DNA from: JBJMQS01 sp045802605
GTDB lineage: Bacteria > Planctomycetota > Planctomycetia > Gemmatales > Gemmataceae
Direction: 5' to 3'
DNA length: 64,000 nucleotides
Assembly (NCBI GenBank): GCA_045802605.1
Contig: JBJMQS010000032.1
Coordinates: 1 to 64,000 of the forward strand
In this document: positions 8,392 through 16,408 of the stretch, one piece after another
How the letters are laid out: the number at the start of each line of letters is the position of its first letter
How positions within the stretch are numbered: position 1 is the stretch's first letter
Notes under the pieces: model-generated
The model's input: the letters and a program-made list of their open reading frames with translations, nothing else
Told to the model about the DNA's origin: nothing
The model's database searches: none
Position numbers and translations under genes: made by a program

Positions 8392-9461
8392 GTACGCAAA
8401 TCTCCCGACGATATGGCCTCATTTTGCGCATGGTGTTTAGCGCGCTGATCCTCGGCTGGCTGGCCACGCGGGTCAACTGGCAGCACGTCTTCGCGGCATT
8501 TGCGGGGCTGCGCTGGGGCTACTGGGTCGCCGCCGTTGGCGTGTACATTGTTTGCCAGTTGTTGTGCGCGGTCCGTTGGCTGTGGCTTTCCCGGCCGCTC
8601 GGCTTCACGCAATCGCTCGGTCGCTTCACGGCGATTTACTTCGTTGGCATGTTCTTCAATTTGTTTCTACCGACATCGGTCGGCGGTGATGCCGTGCGCG
8701 CGGTCTATCTCGCCAAAGGGACAGGCCGGCGCATCAACGCGCTTTTGAGCGTGCTGCTCGACCGCTTTAGCGGAGTCGTCGTCCTCATTGCCCTGGCGTG
8801 CATCGCTACGGCCATGAGCCCCGTGCAGTTGCCGGCACAGTTCAAGCTGCTGATCTGGGGCTTGGGCGTCGCCGCAATTCTTGGTCTTCTCACACTGCCA
8901 TGGTTTGCCGCACTGGTGGCCAAGATTCATTGGCCCGGCGAGGGCCGTCTTGCGTGGGTCGCTGCAAAGATGCGCCGGGTGGGCGAAGCGACTGGCGGGG
9001 CCGTTAAGCTGTTTCGCGGTCGGCCCGGGATGCTCGCGGGGACCACGCTGCTTTCGATTGTCGTGCAGGTGCTCAATGTCGTCGTGGTCTGGCTCGTGGG
9101 CATCGCGTTGGGCCTTGATGTGTCGCCGGTCTACTACGGCGTCGCCGCGCCGATGGTGACGCTGTTAACTCTGATCCCATTGAGTCTCAACGGCGTGGGC
9201 ATTCGGGAAGGTGGCATGGTGCTGTTTCTCGCGCCGGCCGGCGTGTCCAAAGAAATCGCAATCACGTTGGCGTTCTTGTGGTTCTGTGTGCAAACCACGA
9301 CGAGCGTCTTGGGTGCGGCCGTCTATCTGATCGGCCACTTCAAACCGCCGGAGCCCGCGTCCGGCGAACCATCGTCCTCTGAGGGAGAATCCGGTGAACC
9401 ACCGGCTATCGATCATCGTCCCGGTCAAGGACGAGCGAGCGAATATCTTACCGTTGCATGA
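8388..9461 (+). CDS. Lysylphosphatidylglycerol-synthase-TM/AglD-type integral membrane protein
   Basis: 357 residues with about eight hydrophobic segments and the family pattern FVGMFFNLFLPTSVGGDAVRA near residue 85-105, plus NGVGIREGG near 265. These UPF0104-type proteins are usually linked to lipid or lipid-linked sugar transfer. The last 35 residues are hydrophilic and are read from the region that also encodes the start of the next gene in another frame, so the C-terminus may be non-essential. Coupled to the phosphatase upstream (four-base overlap). Confidence 0.85.
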   Translation: MSTQISRRYGLILRMVFSALILGWLATRVNWQHVFAAFAGLRWGYWVAAVGVYIVCQLLCAVRWLWLSRPLGFTQSLGRFTAIYFVGMFFNLFLPTSVGGDAVRAVYLAKGTGRRINALLSVLLDRFSGVVVLIALACIATAMSPVQLPAQFKLLIWGLGVAAILGLLTLPWFAALVAKIHWPGEGRLAWVAAKMRRVGEATGGAVKLFRGRPGMLAGTTLLSIVVQVLNVVVVWLVGIALGLDVSPVYYGVAAPMVTLLTLIPLSLNGVGIREGGMVLFLAPAGVSKEIAITLAFLWFCVQTTTSVLGAAVYLIGHFKPPEPASGEPSSSEGESGEPPAIDHRPGQGRASEYLTVA

Positions 9462-10374
9462 ACGGCTCAATGCCGTCCTCGGCCCAAGCCGCAGCGGTGA
9501 TGAAATCGTGTTCGTGGACGACGGCTCCTCAGACGGCACGTTTGAGGAGTTAACGCGACTCGCGGCCATCGATCGCCGGGTGAAAGTCGTTCGTTTGCGC
9601 CGCAACTTCGGACAAACGGCGGCCCTGCAAGCGGGCATCGATCATTCAAAGGGCGACGTGCTCGTCACCATGGATGGCGATCTGCAAAACGACCCGGCCG
9701 ATATTCCCTTGCTGGTGGCAAAGCTCGACGAAGGCTACGACGCCGTGCTCGGCCAACGCGTCAACCGACAAGATGGATTGTTCCTGCGCAAGGTGCCGAG
9801 CCTGATTGCCAACTGGATCATTCGCAAAGTTACCCAAGTGCCTTTCCGCGACTTCGGCTGCACGATGCGGGCCCTTCGCCGCGACGTCGCGCTGAACTTG
9901 CCGCTCTATGGCGAGATGCACCGCTTCGTGCCCGTGCTCGCGAAGCAATATGGGGCTCGCATCGCGCAGATCGCCGTGCGGCACCATCCGCGCACGGCCG
10001 GCAAAACCAAATACAACCTCACCCGCACGATCCGCGTGGTGCTCGACCTGATTACGGTCAAGTTTCTCTACAGCTACCTCACCCGGCCCATGCACTTCCT
10101 CGGCAGCGCGGGCCTGGGGTTCATGGCACTCGGCGCGGGCAGCGTCGTCGTGACCTGGCTCATGAAGCAAATCTCAGGCATCTACATGACCGGCAATCCT
10201 CTCCTTCTCTTGAGCGTGATGTTGGAGTTGATCGGCATTCAGTGCATTCTGATGGGCCTGCTCGGCGAAGTGCTCACGCGGACTTACTTCGAGTCACAGG
10301 GCAAGACCTCGTATGCCGTGAAGACGACGATCAATATCGATGACCAAACGACCGCGCCTGCCCGGGCGGCGTAA
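9394..10374 (+). CDS. Family 2 glycosyltransferase (dolichol-phosphate-mannose-synthase/GtrB type)
   Basis: 326 residues, starting with GTG at 9394 preceded by GAGGGAG. GT-A fold motifs: IVPVKDE, VDDGSSDGT, the DxD region MDGDLQNDP, and GKTKYNL. Two C-terminal hydrophobic segments (about 235-260 and 270-295) fit transfer of a sugar to a polyprenyl-phosphate carrier at the membrane. It overlaps the upstream membrane protein by 68 bases, an unusually long overlap that argues for coupled translation. Substrate cannot be predicted. Confidence 0.9.
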   Translation: MNHRLSIIVPVKDERANILPLHERLNAVLGPSRSGDEIVFVDDGSSDGTFEELTRLAAIDRRVKVVRLRRNFGQTAALQAGIDHSKGDVLVTMDGDLQNDPADIPLLVAKLDEGYDAVLGQRVNRQDGLFLRKVPSLIANWIIRKVTQVPFRDFGCTMRALRRDVALNLPLYGEMHRFVPVLAKQYGARIAQIAVRHHPRTAGKTKYNLTRTIRVVLDLITVKFLYSYLTRPMHFLGSAGLGFMALGAGSVVVTWLMKQISGIYMTGNPLLLLSVMLELIGIQCILMGLLGEVLTRTYFESQGKTSYAVKTTINIDDQTTAPARAA

Positions 10375-10403
10375 GCCAATCTTTCGCTCGTTCCCTCCCC
10401 CCT

Positions 10404-10541
10404 CGTTCCCAAGCTCCGCTTGGGAACGCAACTCCACGAAACTCCGTTTCGCGGTTGTGCTGACAATGGGGCAAGGCCTCTGTGCGAAGCGGAGCTTCGC
10501 GGGTCGCCGCGGCGACCGTTCCCAAACAGAGTTTGGGAACG
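10404..10541. repeat. Two CGTTCCCAA...TTGGGAACG palindromes
   Basis: Palindrome one: CGTTCCCAAGC at 10404-10414 with GCTTGGGAACG at 10418-10428. Palindrome two: CGTTCCCAAAC at 10517-10527 with GTTTGGGAACG at 10531-10541. Both have 3-base loops. Between them is a GAAGCGGAGCTTCG palindrome. These look like REP-type dispersed repeats. They occupy the first part of the 500-base gene-free stretch 10375-10878. Confidence 0.8.
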
Positions 10542-10721
10542 AGGGTGGATGGGGGACGAGGGCGGAGAGAACGAGGGTGAAAATTGAAATGATTTCCTTT
10601 CAAAATTGAATCAATGACAAAAGTTACAAAGCCATGCCGACCACAGACCGCACCCGCCTCGCGGCCATAACTCCGTGCTAGCCCATCCACTTGCATCGCA
10701 TCGAAAAATAATTCGGACCAT

Positions 10722-10737
10722 TGGCACGCCCAGTGCT
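10722..10737 (+). promoter_or_regulatory. Sigma-54 (-24/-12) promoter
   Basis: TGGCACG at 10722-10728, a 4-base spacer, then GTGCT at 10733-10737. Against the known consensus TGGCACG-N4-TTGCW there is one mismatch (first T is G). The GG and GC doublets are 12 bases apart as required. Predicted start of transcription is near 10748, three bases before the first hairpin of the downstream RNA. Confidence 0.75.
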
Positions 10738-10747
10738 TTATTACCAT

Positions 10748-10877
10748 TCCGTCGGACGCGGTTATCCCCCAACCAGCCGACCCCGCCTTCCCCCAGGCGG
10801 ACAACTCCCACTCCCCGCCAAACTGCCCCTTCCGCATGGCCTTCCTCCGTCCCCCCGGAGGAAGGCCTCTTCTTTTT
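10748..10877 (+). ncRNA. Candidate sigma-54-dependent small RNA with three TCCCCC-loop hairpins
   Basis: About 130 nt with no convincing reading frame. Hairpin 1: GTCGG 10751-10755 with CCGAC 10777-10781, then across an internal loop GGTT 10760-10763 with AACC 10771-10774, loop ATCCCCC. Hairpin 2: CCGCCT 10783-10788 with AGGCGG 10795-10800, loop TCCCCC. Hairpin 3: a 12-bp stem, loop TCCCCC, then a T-rich tail (the terminator). The single-stranded linker 10801-10837 is also C-rich. Displaying C-rich loops is known from regulatory RNAs that pair with ribosome-binding sites (alphaproteobacterial CCUCC-loop RNAs, actinobacterial 6C RNA). I know of no such planctomycete family. Folding was judged by eye. 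Confidence 0.7.
10838..10877 (+). terminator. Intrinsic terminator of the candidate small RNA
   Basis: GGCCTTCCTCCG at 10838-10849 pairs perfectly with CGGAGGAAGGCC at 10856-10867 around a TCCCCC loop, followed by TCTTCTTTTT. The T tail lies on the plus strand only, so it does not serve the minus-strand gene that ends at 10879. Confidence 0.85.
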
Positions 10878-10878
10878 G

Positions 10879-12231
10879 CTAATCGAATCGTGCCGTCAAC
10901 CAAGCGATCGTCGTGCAGGCCAATCCAAAGATCACAAGGACGCCGCACGCCGTCGCCACCACGCTGATGTCTGGATTTGGATTGAGCAGCAGTTGCGCGT
11001 AAGCGTCCAACGCCCACGCATGTGGCGTCAGCTTGCTCCACTCGCGCATCGACTCCGGCATCAGCTCCCGCGGCATGAGTGCGCCGCTGATGCCGGCGAG
11101 CACCAGCACCAGCAAAGTCCCATATACGGCGACCTGCGACTCGGTGCGGGAAATGCTCGCCACCAAAAGGGCGAGCCCAGTCGCCGCGATCGATGTCGCC
11201 AACACGACTGCGAACAACCACGCCGGCTGTGTGCCCCAGTTCATCCCGAAAACCAGCTTGCCCGCTCCGAGCAAGAAAAAGCCCTGAACCAATGACACGG
11301 CGAGGCAGGGCAGCAACTTGCCAAGCAGGATCTGCCCGCGTCGTAATGGCGCGGCCCGCAAACGGAGCAGGGTGCCCTGACGCCGTTCCGTGACGAACAG
11401 CCAGCCGCACGTCAGCACCAGGAAGAACGAGAAGGTGACGAGGTACGACGGCACGAGCACTTGATAACGGACGGAGCCACGGGCCAGCAATCCGCCTGGG
11501 GGCTGATAAACTTCCGCGGCCGAGGTTGGCCCGGGTGCGCTCTCGTCGAGCGTGAGCCGGGCCCAAGTTTTGGCGGTGAGATCGTACGCGTCGAACAACT
11601 GTGGCAACAGGCGGCTCGCACCCGGCAATCGCTGCGAGACGGCATCGAATCCGCGGCCAATCATCCATGGCAAAACCACACGCAAAAGCGTGACTTGAGC
11701 GACCTGCTCAATAATGGCTGATGCAGCCGACTGCGTCGGATCGCGCAACACCGTGACGTTCAACCGATCGAGCTTGATGCCATCGCGAAAAAATGGGTTG
11801 ATCCCCGGCCGCTTCAAGAATTTGTCCGACAGAAATGATGATCGCCCGACTTTAACGCTGAACTCTGGCCCGAACACGATGACGGCCGCTCGCTGGCTTC
11901 GCCGCAACAAACCCTCCGCGGTATCGCGGTCGGGAACAATCTCAACCCGCACGCCCCCCGTCTGGCGAAGATCATGCAGGACCACGTCGGCCCAGTTCGT
12001 GAATTTCTGATCGCCGCTGGCTGGCGGCGGTTCGTCGCCCGGCAATGGGCCGGTATCCTCGATGACCACCGATACGCGTAGGCGATCGTCCGGCTTCTGG
12101 CCGAACGCTTCACCGAGCGCGACGCCGAGAATCAGAATGAACAAGAGCGGCATCACGAGCAGGATGACGGCGGCGCGGCGATCCCGCAGCAGCAGGCGCA
12201 TATCTTTGCCGGCGATCACCAATGTGGGCAT
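10879..12231 (-). CDS. ABC-2 type transporter permease
   Basis: 450 residues. One hydrophobic segment near the N-terminus (residues about 18-38) is followed by a large extracytoplasmic domain (40-250) and a C-terminal block of five membrane helices (from about 258). This is the usual layout of ABC-2 (NatB/YhaP-like) exporter permeases. The ATPase gene lies 50 bases upstream on the same strand, so the two form an operon. The substrate is not predictable. It ends one base beyond the convergent small-RNA terminator. Confidence 0.88.
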   Translation of the reverse strand: MPTLVIAGKDMRLLLRDRRAAVILLVMPLLFILILGVALGEAFGQKPDDRLRVSVVIEDTGPLPGDEPPPASGDQKFTNWADVVLHDLRQTGGVRVEIVPDRDTAEGLLRRSQRAAVIVFGPEFSVKVGRSSFLSDKFLKRPGINPFFRDGIKLDRLNVTVLRDPTQSAASAIIEQVAQVTLLRVVLPWMIGRGFDAVSQRLPGASRLLPQLFDAYDLTAKTWARLTLDESAPGPTSAAEVYQPPGGLLARGSVRYQVLVPSYLVTFSFFLVLTCGWLFVTERRQGTLLRLRAAPLRRGQILLGKLLPCLAVSLVQGFFLLGAGKLVFGMNWGTQPAWLFAVVLATSIAATGLALLVASISRTESQVAVYGTLLVLVLAGISGALMPRELMPESMREWSKLTPHAWALDAYAQLLLNPNPDISVVATACGVLVIFGLACTTIAWLTARFD

Positions 12232-12281
12232 TACGATCTTCCTCTAATCTGAGGAGGTCCCCCCCGGCAGGCGGGACCTAC

Positions 12282-13244
12282 TCAATCGCGCAACTCGTGG
12301 CCGGTCAGTGCCAAAAACACGCGCTCGAGCGTCGGCGGCTCCAACTCCAAATCCTCTGCGGCCACGCCCATCTCCTCGAGGTGCCGCAACAGAACCGGCA
12401 CCGTTGTTTGCGATGACTGCGTGCGAATTTCCACGAAGCCGTCGTCCAATCGCGCATCCAAGACGGCGGGAATGCCCTGGAGAATTTTCGAGAGGTCTGC
12501 CTTGCTGGAGTTCGTGCGAAAGCGCACCCGCGTCGATTCGAGTTTCAATAGCTCGCTTACTGGCTCGCACCGGACCAGTCGGCCGGCATCGATGATGCCG
12601 ACGCGCGGGCAAAGCGCTTGCACCTCTTCCATGTAATGGCTGGTGTAAACGATCGTGGTCCCGGCCGCGTTGAGCCGGCGCACTTCCTGGAAAATATGGT
12701 TTCGCGACTGCGGATCGACGCCTGCGGTCGGTTCATCGAGAAAGAGAATCTTGGGGCGGTGCAACACCGCCGCCGCGAGATTCAGCCGGCGCTTCATGCC
12801 GCCGGAAAAGGTAACCACCCGATCGCCGCGGCGAACGATCAGGCCCACAGCATGGAGCACTTCATCGATCCGGCTCTCGAGGTCGGCGCCGGCAAGACCG
12901 TACAGTTTGCCGAAAAACCGCAAGTTCTCGGCGGCAGACAATTCGGGGTACAGCGCGATCTCTTGCGGAGCCAACCCGATGTGGCGGCGAATGTCAGTTT
13001 TGTCGGGGCTGACAGGTCCGCCCTCCAAAGTGACTGAGCCCGTATCAGCGGCCAACAGTCCAGAGAGGATGGAGAGCAGGGTGGTTTTCCCGGCGCCATT
13101 GGGCCCCAGCAGGCCGAAAAGCTCACCGACCCGAACATCGAACGACACGTGATCGAGGGCGGTTAACGGGCCGAATCGTTTACTAACGTCTTGAACGACA
13201 AGTAAAGACGTCGCCAATGGAGTGGAAGGATTGATCGCGGTCAC
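12282..13244 (-). CDS. ABC transporter ATP-binding protein
   Basis: 320 residues. Walker A GPNGAGKTT (about 48-56), signature FSGGMKRR, Walker B ILFLDEPTAG and the switch His in YTSHYMEE are all present. The C-terminal 90 residues are the extension seen in ABC-2 (CcmA/DrrA-like) exporters. First gene of a two-gene operon with the permease at 10879-12231. Confidence 0.93.
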   Translation of the reverse strand: MTAINPSTPLATSLLVVQDVSKRFGPLTALDHVSFDVRVGELFGLLGPNGAGKTTLLSILSGLLAADTGSVTLEGGPVSPDKTDIRRHIGLAPQEIALYPELSAAENLRFFGKLYGLAGADLESRIDEVLHAVGLIVRRGDRVVTFSGGMKRRLNLAAAVLHRPKILFLDEPTAGVDPQSRNHIFQEVRRLNAAGTTIVYTSHYMEEVQALCPRVGIIDAGRLVRCEPVSELLKLESTRVRFRTNSSKADLSKILQGIPAVLDARLDDGFVEIRTQSSQTTVPVLLRHLEEMGVAAEDLELEPPTLERVFLALTGHELRD

Positions 13245-13413
13245 GCGGACATGCTAGGCTTGGGATCGCCCGGCGGCGAGCAAAGTAGGCACCCCGTACA
13301 ACCGGCAAATGCCGCTTTTCCGCCGACCATCTCGCCATAGACATGCTATGGTAGAATGATTGTCACCATCCGGGGTGATGGTCTGCCCCGAACGGGTCCC
13401 GTCGAGACTTGGA

Positions 13414-15993
13414 ATGGCCGCAGCGACGACCACCGATCAATTCCTCGACTTGTTACGCAAGAGTGGTCTGGTAGAGTCCAGCCGCCTGGATGCCTTCCTG
13501 GCAACGGTTGGCGAAACCGTCCGCCAACAACCCCGCTCCCTCGCCGATGTCCTCGTCCGCCAAGGTTTCCTCACGCCGTTCCAAGCGGGCCAATTGCTCT
13601 CCGGCAAATGGCGCGGCTTCTTCATCGCCAGTGGCAAATACAAGCTGTTGCAACTGCTCGGCGTCGGCGGCATGGGCCGCGTGTATCTTTGCGAGCACCT
13701 GCGCATGCGCCGCCTTGTGGCACTGAAGGTGTTGCCGGAAGAACAAACCAAAGACGAATCCTCGGTCGAGCGCTTCAACCGCGAGGCCCAAGCCGCGGCC
13801 GCCCTCAACCACCCGAATATCGTTCGCGCATACGACATCGATCTCGATGGCTCCATGCACTTTTTGGTGATGGAATACGTGGATGGCGCGAGCCTGCAAG
13901 ATATCGTCAAGAAGCACGGCCCTTTCGATGTGAACCGCGCCGCCCATTACATTAGCCAGGCGGCAGTCGGCTTGCAGCACGCGCACGAAGCCGGCTGGGT
14001 TCACCGCGATATCAAGCCGGGCAACTTGCTCCTCGATCGTAACGGCGTGGTGAAGATCCTCGACATGGGCTTGGCCCGACTCTTCCATACACCCGATGCC
14101 GACAAGCTCACGCAGAAATTCGACAACCAAGCGGTCCTCGGGACGGCGGACTATCTCGCTCCCGAACAAGCGGTTAATTCCAGCGACGTGGATATCCGCG
14201 CTGACATCTACAGCCTTGGCGCGACGCTCTATTTCCTCCTGACGGGCCGAGCGCCGTTTGAAGACGGCTCCGTCGCGCAAAAGCTTCTCGCCCATCAAAG
14301 TAGAGAACCCGACTCCGTCTCCACGATTCGGCCGGAGGTCCCCAAGCAACTCGACGCCGTCATCAAGAAGATGATGGCGAAGAAGCCGGTGAACCGTTTT
14401 CAAACACCGCAAGAAGTCGTCGAGGCATTGCAGACCTGGACCGAAGTGCCGGTCGAACTACCTGCCGACGAAGAAATGGGCCGGCTCTGCCCCGCGCTCG
14501 TGAGTTACGTGACACCGACGAGCGGGTCAGCACCGCTCTCAGGAATTTCCGGGATCACCGGCCCGGCCAGCGGACGGATGCGAAAGCCGGCGAGCGGCGC
14601 TCGGACGTCAAGCTATCTGCTGCGCAAAGGATTTACGTTTGAACTCTCGCGCTGGGCGAAAGCCCGGCCGGGTTTGCTCATCGGCATTTGCATCGGTGTC
14701 GTCCTCAGCTTCTGCATCGTCGTATTCACGTTGACCAGGCGGCCAAGTATCGGGCCTATTATTCCGCCTGGGGTATCAGCGCCGGATTCCGATGCCTCCG
14801 TGCACACAACTCGGCAAAAACCTAGTTGGGCGCCGACTGTCGTGAAGCCCGAGATCCCGGCCACGCGCACCATTTACGTCAGTCAGCATCCACAAGGGGC
14901 CGACCGCTCGCCGGCCTATCGAACTGTTAATGAAGCAATCACACACGTCGCTTCCGGCATGCGGATCATCATCCTAGACGAGAACGTTGAAGGGAACATT
15001 GTTCTCGATGACCGCGCGCAACACGCCGGCCTGATTCTTGAAGCCGGGCCGAATCAGAACGTCGTTTGGCAGCCCTCCGTGGATAGCGGCACGCTGCCGG
15101 TAATTGAGATTCGCGGCGTGCCAAACGTGCGGTTGAAAGGCTTCACGATCCGTGGCGCCGCGCGAACGTCTGCCCTCGTTCGTGTGCAGGGCTCTTGCCC
15201 CGGTTTGCGCTTGGAGGACGTGAAGCTGACGGACTTCCCGCTGACCGCGATGGAGTTCAGCGGCGTAGACTCAGCGGCTGACGACGCCATGGTGGTGCAA
15301 AAGACGCGCTTCGTCACCGTGCGCGATTATGCTTCGCCGACCCGCGACAAAGCCGGCGACGTGCGTGACAATGCAATAACGATTGCCGTTTCGCGACCTG
15401 CATCACCGGGCGGACCAGCGCTGATCGTTCGCGATTGCCGCTTCGAAGGCATGTATAAATCGACGGTCGAAATCACCGGTCCGATCGCAGCCGAGTTTTA
15501 TCGCAACCGTTTCTTCACCTTGCGAGATGACGAGCGGCCGACGAGCGTGCAGAACAGCGAAGCCTTTTTCTGGAAGCCTGGCCCGACCGCCGAGGCACCG
15601 CGTTTGACTATCGCTTCGAATACGGCGGCACGTTATCCCGCCTTCATTCGTATGGCCCAACTGCCGGCCGGCGCGACTGCGGCCGGCCCGCCCGTCGATC
15701 TGCGCAGCAACCTCATGGTCGGCGGCACGATGTGGGCCACGGGCCCAGGCAAGCCCGACGATCCCGTAGTGAAGACCGTGTTCGCCGGCGGCGGCAACGT
15801 CGCCCGGCCCAAGACCTGCACCCTGGGCTACGACATCCCGCGCAAATACGTCGAATTCAAGAATCCCAGCTTCGCGATGGACGACGAACACTTCCTGCGC
15901 TATCCCAAGCAAGCGCCCGGCGAGAACAAGCCAAACGATCTGCTCACCGCCGGCGCAAATAATGAACCGGCGGGTTATCCGCCATACGAGTGA
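13414..15993 (+). CDS. Receptor-like Ser/Thr protein kinase with extracytoplasmic beta-helix
   Basis: 859 residues from ATG 13414 (an upstream in-frame start at 13360 would add 18 residues of unlikely composition). Residues 1-75 are the planctomycete N-terminal leader seen before kinases. Kinase domain about 76-345: Gly loop GVGGMG (83-88), Lys105, HRDIKPGN (197-204), DMG at 217-219 in place of DFG, GTADYLAPEQ. One membrane helix at about 419-441. The outside part (from about 485) is a right-handed beta-helix of the pectate-lyase type, probably a ligand-binding sensor. The 13245-13413 stretch upstream is the divergent promoter region shared with the ABC operon. Ligand and targets unknown. Confidence 0.9.
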   Translation: MAAATTTDQFLDLLRKSGLVESSRLDAFLATVGETVRQQPRSLADVLVRQGFLTPFQAGQLLSGKWRGFFIASGKYKLLQLLGVGGMGRVYLCEHLRMRRLVALKVLPEEQTKDESSVERFNREAQAAAALNHPNIVRAYDIDLDGSMHFLVMEYVDGASLQDIVKKHGPFDVNRAAHYISQAAVGLQHAHEAGWVHRDIKPGNLLLDRNGVVKILDMGLARLFHTPDADKLTQKFDNQAVLGTADYLAPEQAVNSSDVDIRADIYSLGATLYFLLTGRAPFEDGSVAQKLLAHQSREPDSVSTIRPEVPKQLDAVIKKMMAKKPVNRFQTPQEVVEALQTWTEVPVELPADEEMGRLCPALVSYVTPTSGSAPLSGISGITGPASGRMRKPASGARTSSYLLRKGFTFELSRWAKARPGLLIGICIGVVLSFCIVVFTLTRRPSIGPIIPPGVSAPDSDASVHTTRQKPSWAPTVVKPEIPATRTIYVSQHPQGADRSPAYRTVNEAITHVASGMRIIILDENVEGNIVLDDRAQHAGLILEAGPNQNVVWQPSVDSGTLPVIEIRGVPNVRLKGFTIRGAARTSALVRVQGSCPGLRLEDVKLTDFPLTAMEFSGVDSAADDAMVVQKTRFVTVRDYASPTRDKAGDVRDNAITIAVSRPASPGGPALIVRDCRFEGMYKSTVEITGPIAAEFYRNRFFTLRDDERPTSVQNSEAFFWKPGPTAEAPRLTIASNTAARYPAFIRMAQLPAGATAAGPPVDLRSNLMVGGTMWATGPGKPDDPVVKTVFAGGGNVARPKTCTLGYDIPRKYVEFKNPSFAMDDEHFLRYPKQAPGENKPNDLLTAGANNEPAGYPPYE

Positions 15994-16065
15994 AGATCTT
16001 TCCTGCGTTCAATTTGTTAACCAGCTAGCTGAAACGACTGCGAGATCGTTGTATTTCTAACCGTC

Positions 16066-16299
16066 ATGGATTTTCTTTGGACTATCGCCGCGTGGTTTCT
16101 GTTCCTCATATTCATTTGGTCAATTTTCATTGCAGTTGAAGCATATTACTATCAAGGCAAAATCGGGTACTGCGGTCACTTTGCGTTGCTAAACAGTTTG
16201 ACGAGTCGTTCCCAGAACACAAGTGATAATCCAAAGATTGCGGCCGTTGGCGCGACGACGGCCCAGAACTGCGCGAGCCATTTTTCCTCTGCTAGTTGA
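16066..16299 (+). CDS. Small membrane ORF, possibly truncated
   Basis: 77 codons. Residues 1-34 form one convincing hydrophobic helix and a YYYQGKIG tail. Beyond base 16175 the frame runs antisense through the better-supported 16176-16397 gene and loses membrane-protein character. It may be the 5' remnant of a gene cut by arrival of the adjacent transposase island. Low support. Confidence 0.25.
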   Translation: MDFLWTIAAWFLFLIFIWSIFIAVEAYYYQGKIGYCGHFALLNSLTSRSQNTSDNPKIAAVGATTAQNCASHFSSAS

Positions 16300-16397
16300 T
16301 GCTCGAGCGGGATGGGGTGGAATTGATCTATTAAAAGATAGCTCGCCACCGGGATGGCCGCGATGACGAGCAGGATATAGCCGGCTACTTTTCTCAT
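16176..16397 (-). CDS. Small two-helix membrane protein
   Basis: 73 residues with two clear hydrophobic helices (VAGYILLVIAAIPVASYLLI and FWAVVAPTAAIFGLSLVFW). The start lies 12 bases after the stop of the IS1-like transposase on the same strand, so it may be a passenger gene of that unit. No family recognised. Confidence 0.55.
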   Translation of the reverse strand: MRKVAGYILLVIAAIPVASYLLIDQFHPIPLEHQLAEEKWLAQFWAVVAPTAAIFGLSLVFWERLVKLFSNAK

Positions 16398-16408
16398 ACG
16401 CTTTTATT

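Noticed and set aside
10331..11668. 445-residue minus-strand frame across the small-RNA region
   Set aside because: It runs through the ABC permease in another frame and through palindromic repeats; no family features.
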